The notes under the pieces are model-generated. The model did no database searches. It worked only from the letters and a program-made list of their open reading frames with translations, and was not told the origin of the DNA. Shown here in pieces: positions 1 to 6,459 of a stretch of DNA of 10,092 nucleotides; positions within the stretch are counted from its first letter, which is position 1; each line of letters starts with the position of its first letter. The translations under genes and the position numbers were made by a program. The DNA is taken from contig JAXIPI010000434.1 of assembly GCA_045403015.1 (NCBI GenBank), positions 1-10,092 on the forward strand, read 5' to 3'. The stretch comes from Gaiellasilicea sp045403015. GTDB lineage: Bacteria > Actinomycetota > Thermoleophilia > Gaiellales > Gaiellaceae.

Positions 1-813
1 GCGACCGCGAGCGTCGTCCGGCTCGCCGGCGCGACGCCCGTGCTCGTCGACATCGATCCCGCCACCTTCAACCTCGACGTTGCGAAGGTCTATGACGCGG
101 TGACGCCGCGGACGAAGGCCGTCCTCGCGGTTCATCTCTTCGGGAGGCCCTTGGACTGGGAGGCGCTACAGAGTGCGGTTCCGCCGGAGGTGCTGCTGAT
201 CGAGGACGCCGCCGGAGCACTCGGCGCTCGCTGGCGCGGCATGCCCTGCGGCGGGCTGGGGACGATGGGCTGCCTCTCGTTCCACCCGCGGAAGATCGTC
301 ACCACCGGGGAAGGCGGTGCGGTGACCACCCACGACGAGGAGCTTGCCGCGTCGATTCGGCGGTTGCGCAACCACGGGCTCGACGCGAGCGCCGACATCG
401 CTCAGCCCTCGACGAACTACCGGCTCGCCGACATCCTCTGTGCGATCGGGATTCCGCAGCTTCGCCGGCTCGACGAGCTGCTTGCCGAGCGCGCGCGCAT
501 CGCGGAGGGCTACTCGCAGCGGCTCGCAGCTGCGGTCGACGTTCCGGACGCCGACGAGGGCGACACGCACGGCTGGCAGGCCTACGTGATCCGGCTCGAC
601 CGGAAGGAAGAGGCGCTGACGACGCTGCGTGCAGAGGGAATCGAGGTGCAGATCGGGACCTACGCGCTGCACAGATTGTCCGCGTATCGCGACCAGGGGC
701 CGTTCGCGGGCGCCGACGCGGCGTTCGACCGCGCGCTCGCGCTGCCGCTCCATTCGCGTCTCACCGACGACGACCTCGATCGAGTCGCCGCGGGAATCGT
801 GCGTTTCGCTTGA
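1..813 (+). CDS. DegT/DnrJ/EryC1/StrS-family sugar aminotransferase (5' end missing)
   Basis: PLP-dependent aminotransferase of the family that aminates keto-sugar nucleotides. The frame is open from base 1, so the start lies left of the window. About 270 residues are visible against a usual 360-400, so roughly the first 100 are missing. The EDAAGALGA segment (bases 211-237) carries the Asp that contacts the PLP pyridine nitrogen. SFHPRKIVTTGEGG follows, with the Schiff-base lysine at bases 292-294. The later NYRLADILCAIGIPQLRRLDE segment and the C-terminal substrate-binding region (LPLHSRLTDDDLDRV) are typical of the family. The gene ends with TGA at 811-813, which overlaps a TTGACA hexamer possibly used as the -35 of the next gene. 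The exact sugar substrate cannot be read from sequence. It is a different, diverged relative of the second DegT gene at 7592-8707. Confidence 0.9.
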   Translation, partial: ATASVVRLAGATPVLVDIDPATFNLDVAKVYDAVTPRTKAVLAVHLFGRPLDWEALQSAVPPEVLLIEDAAGALGARWRGMPCGGLGTMGCLSFHPRKIVTTGEGGAVTTHDEELAASIRRLRNHGLDASADIAQPSTNYRLADILCAIGIPQLRRLDELLAERARIAEGYSQRLAAAVDVPDADEGDTHGWQAYVIRLDRKEEALTTLRAEGIEVQIGTYALHRLSAYRDQGPFAGADAAFDRALALPLHSRLTDDDLDRVAAGIVRFA

Positions 814-838
814 CAGCGGCGAGTTGATAGTGAACACT
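810..838 (+). promoter_or_regulatory. Candidate promoter of the TetR-family gene
   Basis: A perfect TTGACA (-35) sits at 810-815, followed after 17 bases by AACACT at 833-838, a 3/6 match to TATAAT. Transcription would start near 845, two bases before the ATG at 847, so the mRNA would be leaderless or nearly so. This agrees with the absence of any Shine-Dalgarno sequence before that ATG. The inverted repeat at 828-843 covers the -10 and start point, as expected for autorepression. The -10 is weak, so the assignment is inferential. Confidence 0.4.
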
Positions 839-843
839 CACTA
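828..843. promoter_or_regulatory. Putative TetR-family operator 1 (inverted repeat TAGTGA-ACAC-TCACTA)
   Basis: This is a perfect 6-bp inverted repeat, TAGTGA at 828-833 and TCACTA at 838-843, with a 4-base spacer. It ends three bases before the ATG of the TetR-family gene. A related site with the same arm length and spacer lies before the neighbouring MFS gene (1419-1434), with 10 of 12 arm bases identical. Two copies at the expected places make regulator binding the likely role. No binding data are available. Confidence 0.6.
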
Positions 844-846
844 CCT

Positions 847-1395
847 ATGAATACGACGACAGTCAGACAGACGGCGGACGAACGCCGCGAGGCGGTTCTC
901 GAGGCCGCCGCCCGCGAGTTCTCCCGCAAGGGTCTTCACGGCGCCTCGACCGACGCGATCGCCAAGGACGCCGGCATCTCCCAGCCGTACCTCTTCCGCC
1001 TCTTCGGGACGAAGAAGGAGCTCTACCTCGCGACGACAACCCGCAAGATGGAGGAGACCTACCAGGCCTTCGAGCGCGCGTCGCGTGGCAAGAGCGGGCA
1101 GGAAGCGCTGCACGCTATGGGTGAGGTCTACATGGGGCTGATCGAGGACCGGGAGCGCCTGCTGCTGATGCTGCAGTGCTTCGCGGGCTGCGAGGATCCA
1201 GACGTGCGCGACGGTGTGCGGCGTGTCTGGTCCGACCTCGTCGAGCTCGCGGAGCGAGCCTCGGGCGAGCCGCCGGAGGTCATCAGCGCCTTCTTCGCCA
1301 AGGGCATGCTGCTAAACGTCGTGAATGCGATGCAGCTGTTCGAGGATCCGACCCCGTGGGGCGACCGGCTGATCGCCGGCTGCCGTTCCGAGTGA
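847..1395 (+). CDS. TetR/AcrR-family transcriptional repressor, likely regulator of the adjacent efflux pump
   Basis: A 182-residue protein of normal TetR length. Residues 10-56 form the N-terminal DNA-binding domain, with EAAAREFSRKGLHGASTDAIA, then the recognition-helix stretch DAGISQPYLFRLFGTKKELY (about 41-60), matching the family pattern of G(I/V)S...(L/F)Y.(H/L)F..K..L. The rest is the variable helical ligand-binding and dimerisation domain. The inducer cannot be predicted. ATG at 847 is chosen because the HTH domain follows at the usual distance; no Shine-Dalgarno precedes it, and the message may be leaderless. The gene sits 56 bases before a co-directional DHA2 MFS pump, and both genes are preceded by copies of the same inverted repeat. 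The simplest reading is a drug-responsive repressor of itself and the pump. Confidence 0.9.
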   Translation: MNTTTVRQTADERREAVLEAAAREFSRKGLHGASTDAIAKDAGISQPYLFRLFGTKKELYLATTTRKMEETYQAFERASRGKSGQEALHAMGEVYMGLIEDRERLLLMLQCFAGCEDPDVRDGVRRVWSDLVELAERASGEPPEVISAFFAKGMLLNVVNAMQLFEDPTPWGDRLIAGCRSE

Positions 1396-1418
1396 GGCAT
1401 TTTTTTCGACTCGTATGA

Positions 1419-1434
1419 AAGTGACCAGTTACTA
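1419..1434. promoter_or_regulatory. Putative TetR-family operator 2 (AAGTGA-CCAG-TTACTA)
   Basis: An imperfect inverted repeat lies in the 56-base gap between the TetR-family gene and the MFS gene. Arms AAGTGA (1419-1424) and TTACTA (1429-1434) are separated by 4 bases, the same geometry as operator 1 at 828-843, and 10 of 12 arm bases match. A further TAGTGA half-site at 1433-1438 overlaps the right arm. The site ends 5 bases before the AGGAG Shine-Dalgarno (1440-1444) of the pump gene, so bound repressor would block transcription start or early elongation. A convincing -35/-10 pair for the pump could not be fixed. Confidence 0.55.
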
Positions 1435-1439
1435 GTGAG

Positions 1440-1444
1440 AGGAG
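1440..1444 (+). promoter_or_regulatory. Shine-Dalgarno AGGAG of the efflux MFS gene
   Basis: AGGAG lies 7 bases before the ATG at 1452 and fixes that start. It contrasts with the TetR-family gene upstream, which has none. Confidence 0.75.
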
Positions 1445-1451
1445 AGTTGAC

Positions 1452-2849
1452 ATGACCAGCAAGACCAGGACGCTGTGGACGTTCGCGATCACGTCGGTCG
1501 CGCTCTTCATGGTTGTCCTCGACAACCTCGTCGTCTCGACCGCGTTGCCGGTGATCCGCACCGACCTCGGCGCGACGATCGAAGAGCTCGAGTGGACGGT
1601 GAACGCCTACACGCTCACGTTCGCGGTCTTCCTCCTGACCGGCGCGGCGCTCGGCGATCGCTTCGGCCGGCGCCGGATGTTCATCATCGGCTTGGCGATC
1701 TTCACTGGTGCTTCTGCGGCGGCAGCACTCGCTCCGTCGATGGACGCTCTGATCGCAGCTCGCGCGGTGCAGGGCATCGGCGGCGCGATCGTGATGCCGC
1801 TGACGCTGACGATCCTCTCGGGTGCATTTCCGGCCGAGCGGAGAGGGGTTGCACTCGGTGCCTGGTCCGGGATCGCCGGACTGGCGGTCGCCGCCGGCCC
1901 GCTCGTGGGCGGCGCCGTCGTCGAAGGCATCGCCTGGCAGTGGATCTTCTGGCTGAACGTTCCGATCGGGCTGGCCGTGCTCCCGCTGGCGCGCCTGCTG
2001 ACCGAGAGCCGCGGCCCCGACAAGGCGCTCGACCTGCCCGGTCTCGGGCTCGTGAGCGCTGGTCTGTTCGGTCTGGTTTGGGGACTCGTGCACGGAAACG
2101 GCGACGGCTGGGGAAGCCCGCAGATCGTCGCGTCGCTCGCGATTGGTGCCGCACTTCTCGCCGCCTTCGTGGCCTGGGAGGCACGCGCGCGCGAGCCGAT
2201 GCTGCCGCTCCGCTTCTTCAAGGACCGAGCGTTCTCCGCGGCCAACGGCGCCTCGCTCGCGATGTACTTCGGCATGTTCGGCTCGATCTTCCTGCTCTCG
2301 CAGTTCTTCCAGACGGCGCAGGGCTATTCGCCGCTCGAGGCGGGACTTCGCGTGCTGCCGTGGACGGCGATGCCGATGATCGTCGCCCCGATCGCCGGTG
2401 CATTGTCGGACCGGATCGGCGGCCGGCCGTTCCTGGCAGGCGGACTGGCATTGCAGGCGATCGGGCTCGCCTGGATCGCAGCCGTTTCCTCCGCCGACGT
2501 CGCCTACTCGTCGCTTATCGGTCCCTTCATCCTCTCCGGAATCGGGATGGGGATGTTCTTCGCTCCGGTCGCGAACATCGTCCTCAGCGCAGTCGGCCAG
2601 CGCGATGAGGGCAAGGCGTCGGGCGCGTCCAACGCGATCCGCGAGGTCGGCGGGGTCTTCGGCGTCGCAGTGCTGGCGGCGATCTTCGCCCGCACCGGCG
2701 GGTACGAGTCGGCCGTCGCCTTCAACGAGGGTCTCGTCGCTGCGACGTGGGTCGGCGCGATCGTCGTAGGCGCCGGCGCGATCATCGCCCTCGCGGTGCC
2801 GGGCAAGCGGCGGGCTACAGCTGAGGTGCCGCTCGAGGCGGCTGCCTAG
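1452..2849 (+). CDS. DHA2-family (EmrB/QacA-like) drug:H+ antiporter, MFS
   Basis: A 465-residue inner-membrane efflux protein, probably with 14 transmembrane helices as in the DHA2 family. Helix 1 carries the motif D1-like stretch FMVVLDNLVVSTALP (residues 19-33). Motif A, GAALGDRFGRRRMF, is at about 64-77 in the loop after helix 2. RAVQGIGGAIVMPLTLTIL (104-122) matches motif B with its conserved Arg, and GIAGLAVAAGPLVGG (140-154) is the antiporter motif C in helix 5. WQWIFWLNVPIG (163-173) is a family hallmark. Such pumps expel hydrophobic or cationic drugs using the proton gradient. The substrate is unknown. The gene follows a TetR-family regulator and ends at 2849, where its TAG interlocks with the stop of the convergent MFS gene. 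Confidence 0.92.
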   Translation: MTSKTRTLWTFAITSVALFMVVLDNLVVSTALPVIRTDLGATIEELEWTVNAYTLTFAVFLLTGAALGDRFGRRRMFIIGLAIFTGASAAAALAPSMDALIAARAVQGIGGAIVMPLTLTILSGAFPAERRGVALGAWSGIAGLAVAAGPLVGGAVVEGIAWQWIFWLNVPIGLAVLPLARLLTESRGPDKALDLPGLGLVSAGLFGLVWGLVHGNGDGWGSPQIVASLAIGAALLAAFVAWEARAREPMLPLRFFKDRAFSAANGASLAMYFGMFGSIFLLSQFFQTAQGYSPLEAGLRVLPWTAMPMIVAPIAGALSDRIGGRPFLAGGLALQAIGLAWIAAVSSADVAYSSLIGPFILSGIGMGMFFAPVANIVLSAVGQRDEGKASGASNAIREVGGVFGVAVLAAIFARTGGYESAVAFNEGLVAATWVGAIVVGAGAIIALAVPGKRRATAEVPLEAAA

Positions 2850-3967
2850 ACGGACTTTCGTTCCAGGCCGAGGCGGGGCGTCGCGATGACGAGCGCGACG
2901 GCCACCAGGGCGAGGGCGGCGAACGCCGCTCTCAGCCCTACCGCCTCGGCCGCCCCGCCGACGAAGGGCGGTCCGACCAGGAAGCCGAGGTAGCCGATAG
3001 TGGTCACCGTCGCCACGGCCCGGCCCCGCTCCTCCGGCGCCGCGTTGCGCCCACCGGCACCGAAGAGCGCCGGCGCTGCGATGGAGATCCCGGCTCCGCC
3101 GATGAAGAACGCGACAACCGCTACCGGCACTGTCGGCGCGAGGGCCACCGTGACGAGCCCGAGAAGCGCGACGGCGAATGCGCCCATCAGCAGCGTGGCG
3201 TCGCGGAGAAACTGCTCGAGCCATTGACCGGACAGCCGCCCCAGCATCATCGCGCCGGCATAGGCGGCCGGAGCGAGCGCGCTCACGGCCGGATCCGCAC
3301 CGAGTTCCCGCTCCATGAAGAGCGCGCCCCAGTTCTCCATCCCACCCTCGATCACGAACGCGGCTGCGCACGCGATTCCCAGCGGGATCGCGGCTCGGCT
3401 CAGGCGGAGGCGCGGCGTGGTTGTCGCCTTCCGCTGGACTGGCCCGTGCCCGAGGTTGAGTGCGGCCGCGGCAAGGAGCACGACCGCGATCCCGCCGAGC
3501 ACCTCGAGCCGGTTTGCCCCGAGCTGCCGTGCGAGCCCGGACACGAGCGCGCCGGCCAGGCGGCCGGCTGAAAATAGTGCGTGCGCCAGCTGCATGAGGC
3601 GCGTCCCTCGCTGCACCTCGAGCTCCGAGACGGCGGCGTTGATCGCGACGTCGAGCGCGCCGCCGAGAACTCCGATCGCGAAGAGCGACGCGGCGAGCGC
3701 CGGGACGCTGTTCGCGAACGCCGGCAGGAGTGCGGCGACGCCGAGTCCGCCGAGAAGGACGGGGATCAGGCGCGCGCCGTGGCGGTCGAGCTCGCGGCCC
3801 GTAACGAGCATCGAGGGCAGTGAGCCGATGGCGACGAAGAGAAGGGCCAGCCCGAGCTGGCCCTTCGACGCGCCGACCGCGTCCTGGATCGCGGGGACGA
3901 GCGCGGCCCAGCCGCCCCAGAAGAACCCAAACGCAAAGAATGCCGCGAGCGGCCCGCGGCGCCTCAC
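2846..3967 (-). CDS. MFS transporter, 12-helix YbjJ/MosC-like
   Basis: A 373-residue, almost entirely hydrophobic protein. The N-terminal helix FFAFGFFWGGWAALVPAIQ (residues 10-28), the loop-2 motif-A-like GRELDRHGARLIP (57-69), and the stretch GGALDVAINAAVSELE (102-117) followed by RLMQLAHALFSAGRLAGA (123-140) resemble the YbjJ/MosC-type MFS group, which has been linked to efflux or sugar-related transport without firm substrates. The start is GTG at 3967-3965. It overlaps the TGA of the upstream DUF402 gene (3966-3964) by 4 bases, so translation is probably coupled. Its stop (2848-2846) shares the palindrome CTAG with the stop of the convergent efflux pump, leaving no room for a terminator. 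This is a different MFS family from the 1452-2849 pump. Confidence 0.88.
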   Translation of the reverse strand: MRRRGPLAAFFAFGFFWGGWAALVPAIQDAVGASKGQLGLALLFVAIGSLPSMLVTGRELDRHGARLIPVLLGGLGVAALLPAFANSVPALAASLFAIGVLGGALDVAINAAVSELEVQRGTRLMQLAHALFSAGRLAGALVSGLARQLGANRLEVLGGIAVVLLAAAALNLGHGPVQRKATTTPRLRLSRAAIPLGIACAAAFVIEGGMENWGALFMERELGADPAVSALAPAAYAGAMMLGRLSGQWLEQFLRDATLLMGAFAVALLGLVTVALAPTVPVAVVAFFIGGAGISIAAPALFGAGGRNAAPEERGRAVATVTTIGYLGFLVGPPFVGGAAEAVGLRAAFAALALVAVALVIATPRLGLERKSV

Positions 3968-4572
3968 ACGCGGTCCCAGCCGTCCGGGAGCTGCGGGATC
4001 GGCCAGGCCGGATCAGGCCGCCAGTCCTCCCAGCCGGTCGGGAAGGGCCATTCCGCGAGCACGCGCGCTCCCTCGGCCCGGACCGCGTCGGCGTCGACCA
4101 GGCCGAGCGCAGCTGCCTGCTCGAGCTCGTCCTCGTCCTTCCAGCGGTAGGTGCCGTCAGGCATCACGATCAGGTCGAGCTTGTGGTCGAACGTGTCGAA
4201 GCCGACCGGTGTCCGGCGCATGGGCTCCTCGAAGTTCACGTACCAGTGCTCGAACGTTCCTTCGCGCCAGAAGACATAGATCGAGTGCGCGCGACCTGGG
4301 CGGGCAAGGACGACGGCATCGCGTGTCCCGCTCTCGACTGGCTCGAGCTCCCAACGCTCGGCCGGGATCCGGATTCGCCTACCGTTCTCGTCCACGGGAA
4401 GCAGCGTGGGAGTCCCGTGCGGCATCCAGAGCGCGATGAGCTCCGGCGACTCCTCGACGATGCGGCACGCCTGGGCGCGCCACACTCGCCCGCGATGCAC
4501 GTCGCGCCAGACCGCGCCGGTACGCTCCTTGCCGCCGATGGCCGATTCTCCCGATCTCTCTGTCGTCGTCAC
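3964..4572 (-). CDS. DUF402-domain protein (FomD/Ntdp-like fold)
   Basis: A 202-residue soluble protein. The conserved DUF402 block runs from W110 to about L150: WYVNFEEP, then GFDTFDHKLDLIV, PDG and KDEDEL. The Tyr, Asn, Asp and Lys-Asp-Glu pattern is the family's putative metal/phosphate site. Characterised relatives hydrolyse nucleotide phosphoanhydrides (staphylococcal Ntdp) or a cytidylyl phosphonate (FomD), so a nucleotide pyrophosphatase-like activity is plausible but unproven. The C-terminal FPTGWEDWRPDPAWPIPQLPDGWD is Trp/Pro-rich, as in actinobacterial members. The GTG at 4572 is the only usable start before the conserved TGAVWRDVHRG (from residue 18). It puts the 5' end 35 bases inside the divergent glycosyltransferase gene, with an AGGAG only one base away, so the start is uncertain. 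It is coupled through GTGA to the MFS gene downstream. Confidence 0.85.
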   Translation of the reverse strand: MTTTERSGESAIGGKERTGAVWRDVHRGRVWRAQACRIVEESPELIALWMPHGTPTLLPVDENGRRIRIPAERWELEPVESGTRDAVVLARPGRAHSIYVFWREGTFEHWYVNFEEPMRRTPVGFDTFDHKLDLIVMPDGTYRWKDEDELEQAAALGLVDADAVRAEGARVLAEWPFPTGWEDWRPDPAWPIPQLPDGWDRV

Positions 4573-5455
4573 GCTCCTGAACGAGCAGGCGTCACTCGAG
4601 GAGCTCTACCGGCGCACCGTATCGGCCCTCGACGGCAAGCCGTTCGAGTTGATCCTGGTCGACGACGGCTCCACGGACGGGACCTGGGCCGAGGTCGAGC
4701 GGTTGCACGCCGGCGATCCGCGCGTGCACGCCGTGCGCTTCAAGCGAAACTTCGGCCAGCACCCGGCGATGCACGCCGGGCTCGCCCGCGCCCGCGGCGA
4801 CATCGTCGTGACCATGGACGGCGACCTCCAGAATCAGCCCGAGGACATCCCGCGGCTGGTCGCTGCGGTCGAGGCGGGCGCCGACGTCGCAAGCGGGCGG
4901 CGGGCCGCCCGGAACGACTCCTGGGGTCGCACGCTGCCCTCGCGCCTGATCAACGGCATGCTCCGCCGCTTCACGGGCGTCGACATCGCCGACTTCGGCT
5001 GCGCCTTCAACGCCTATCGGCGAAACGTCGTCGAGCCGATGCTGCCCGCGATCGGGAAGCAGAAGTTCACGAAGGCGCTCATCCTCTCCGGCGGCGCATC
5101 GGTGGTCGAGGTCGACGTCGGCCACACGGCCCGCTCCGGCAGCTCGCGCTACTCGCCTCTCCGCCTGACACGCCTTGCGCTCCACGTTCTCGCCGGGTTC
5201 TGGCCGCAGCCGATCCAGTGGATCGGCGTCGCACTGGGCGTCGTCTGCTCGCTGCTCGCGATCGCGCTCGGAATCTACGGCGTCTGGTACTGGATCGACC
5301 GTTCGGACTTCCCGGGCCCGCTGCTCGGCGGCGTCGCGGTCCTCTTCGTGCTGGGCATCCAAGGCTTCATCCTCGCGCTCGTCGGGGAGTACCTAGGCAG
5401 AATCCAGCGGGAGGTCGAAGGGCGGCCTCTCTACACGATCTCGGAGGAGCTTTGA
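4538..5455 (+). CDS. ArnC/GtrB/DPMS-like polyprenyl-phosphate glycosyltransferase (GT2)
   Basis: A 305-residue membrane-anchored family 2 glycosyltransferase. The catalytic domain spans about residues 6-225: LSVVVTLLNEQ, FELILVDDGSTDGTW (nucleotide-binding Asp pair at 42-43), RNFGQHPAMHAGLARARGD, and VTMDGDLQNQPEDIP (metal-binding D94 and D96). Two C-terminal helices follow at about 229-253 and 262-284, ending with the family signature GEYLGRIQREVEGRPLY (283-299). Relatives move a sugar from a nucleotide donor to undecaprenyl or dolichyl phosphate; ArnC does so with a 4-amino-arabinose derivative. The ATG at 4538 is chosen because the GT2 fold begins just after it. Upstream ORF extension is only the shadow of the DUF402 gene. 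No Shine-Dalgarno is visible. It is the first gene of the packed operon and ends in an overlap with the next start. Confidence 0.9.
   Translation: MADSPDLSVVVTLLNEQASLEELYRRTVSALDGKPFELILVDDGSTDGTWAEVERLHAGDPRVHAVRFKRNFGQHPAMHAGLARARGDIVVTMDGDLQNQPEDIPRLVAAVEAGADVASGRRAARNDSWGRTLPSRLINGMLRRFTGVDIADFGCAFNAYRRNVVEPMLPAIGKQKFTKALILSGGASVVEVDVGHTARSGSSRYSPLRLTRLALHVLAGFWPQPIQWIGVALGVVCSLLAIALGIYGVWYWIDRSDFPGPLLGGVAVLFVLGIQGFILALVGEYLGRIQREVEGRPLYTISEEL
5443..5449 (+). promoter_or_regulatory. Shine-Dalgarno GGAGGAG fixing a TTG start
   Basis: GGAGGAG inside the last codons of the glycosyltransferase gene precedes TTG at 5452 (GGAGG ends 4 bases before it). The TTG overlaps the TGA stop at 5453-5455, giving the coupling motif TTGA. 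It is the only start codon that leaves the Rossmann GGAGF motif intact at the right distance. Confidence 0.7.
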
Positions 5456-6459
5456 GAAAGCGCGTTCTGGTCACCGGTGGCGCCGGGTTCATCTCGTCGA
5501 ACTTCATCCGCCACCTGCTGGCGAACACCGATCACGAGGTCGTCTCGCTCGACGCGCTCACCTACGCGGGGAACCTGGAGAACCTCGCGGATGTGATCAG
5601 CCACGAGCGGCTCTCGTTCGTGCACGGCGACATTCGCGACGTGGATCTCGTGGCCCGCATGGTCTCGGAGGTCGACGTGATCGTGAACGCCGCGGCCGAG
5701 TCTCACGTCGAGAAGTCGATCGAGGAGGGCGCGTCTGAGTTCGTGACGACGAACGTGGAGGGGACGCAGATCCTGCTCGACGCGATCCGCCGCACGCCGG
5801 TCGAGCGCTTCATTCTCATCTCCTCGAGCGAGGTGTACGGGACGGCGGAGTACGCGCCGATGGACGAGCTGCACCCGCTCAACCCGCGCTCGCCGTACGC
5901 AGCCACGAAGGCCGGCGGCGACCGGCTCGCCTACTCGTACTACGTCACCTACGGACTGCCGATCGTGATCGTCCGTCCGTTCAACAATTACGGTCCGCGC
6001 CAGCATGCAGAGAAGGTGATCCCGCGGTTCATCACCCAGGCGCTCTCGGGTGAGCCGCTGACGATCCACGGCGACGGGCACGCGAGCCGCGACTGGCTCT
6101 ACGTCGACGACGACGCCGAGGCGATCGAGGCGATCATCGCGGCGGACATCGACCTCCTCGCAGGCGAGGTCGTGAACGTTGCGACGGGGATCGACATCAC
6201 GGTGCGCGACGTCGCCGACGCCGTGCTGGCAGTGGTCGACACCGACGTCGAGAAGGTCTTCGTCGACGAGCGGCTCGGCCAGGTCGACCGCCACATCGGC
6301 TCGACCGACAAGCTCGAGCGGCTGACGGGCTGGCGCGCGCGGACGAGCTTCGAGCGCGGGCTCGAGCAGACGGTCGCCTGGTACCGCGAGAACGAGGCCT
6401 GGTGGAGGGAGAACAGCTGGCGGGCTCCGACCGCGCGGGACAGCGTCTCCTCGTCCTAG
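5452..6459 (+). CDS. NAD-dependent sugar-nucleotide dehydratase/epimerase (extended SDR, RmlB/LegB-like)
   Basis: A 335-residue extended SDR acting on a nucleotide sugar. The N-terminal Rossmann motif is VTGGAGFISSN (residues 7-17); the third glycine of GGAGFIG is Ser here. D61 in HGDIRD and the NAAAESHVEKS stretch (79-89) follow. The active site has SSSEVYG (124-130) and YAATK (Y149, K153). RPFNNYGPRQHAEKVIP (175-191) and HGDGHASRDWLYVDD (206-220) are typical of dTDP-glucose and UDP-GlcNAc 4,6-dehydratases. RmlB proteins have Thr-Asp-Glu at the catalytic triad, whereas this protein has Ser-Ser-Glu, as in LegB-like dehydratases and ArnA/UXS-type enzymes. A 4,6-dehydratase giving a 4-keto-6-deoxy sugar is the best guess; a decarboxylase or epimerase is possible. 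The start is TTG. The long open stretch upstream to 3820 in this frame is noncoding shadow. The 3' end overlaps the next gene by 58 bases. Confidence 0.87.
   Translation: MRKRVLVTGGAGFISSNFIRHLLANTDHEVVSLDALTYAGNLENLADVISHERLSFVHGDIRDVDLVARMVSEVDVIVNAAAESHVEKSIEEGASEFVTTNVEGTQILLDAIRRTPVERFILISSSEVYGTAEYAPMDELHPLNPRSPYAATKAGGDRLAYSYYVTYGLPIVIVRPFNNYGPRQHAEKVIPRFITQALSGEPLTIHGDGHASRDWLYVDDDAEAIEAIIAADIDLLAGEVVNVATGIDITVRDVADAVLAVVDTDVEKVFVDERLGQVDRHIGSTDKLERLTGWRARTSFERGLEQTVAWYRENEAWWRENSWRAPTARDSVSSS

Noticed and set aside
1381..1406. Possible terminator after the TetR-family gene (TGCC...GGCA followed by seven T)
   Set aside because: The stem is only 4 bp with an 11-base loop, and it lies over the gene's stop; too weak to call. 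The T-run may simply belong to the AT-rich promoter region of the pump.
1128..3371. A 747-codon open frame on the minus strand
   Set aside because: It runs antisense to the TetR-family and pump genes, is extremely Arg/Asp/Gly-rich with no recognisable domain, and is a GC-bias shadow.
2850..4450. Plus-strand open frames antisense to the MFS and DUF402 genes
   Set aside because: Composition is Ala/Arg/Pro/Ser-rich without motifs, while the minus-strand proteins show clear family signatures.
4406..4537. N-terminal extension of the ArnC-like glycosyltransferase
   Set aside because: It is antisense to conserved DUF402 codons, and the GT2 fold starts just after ATG 4538.
3820..5451. Long upstream extension of the dehydratase frame
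   Set aside because: The translation is Arg/Pro-rich noise across the DUF402 and glycosyltransferase genes; the real protein starts at TTG 5452 after GGAGGAG.
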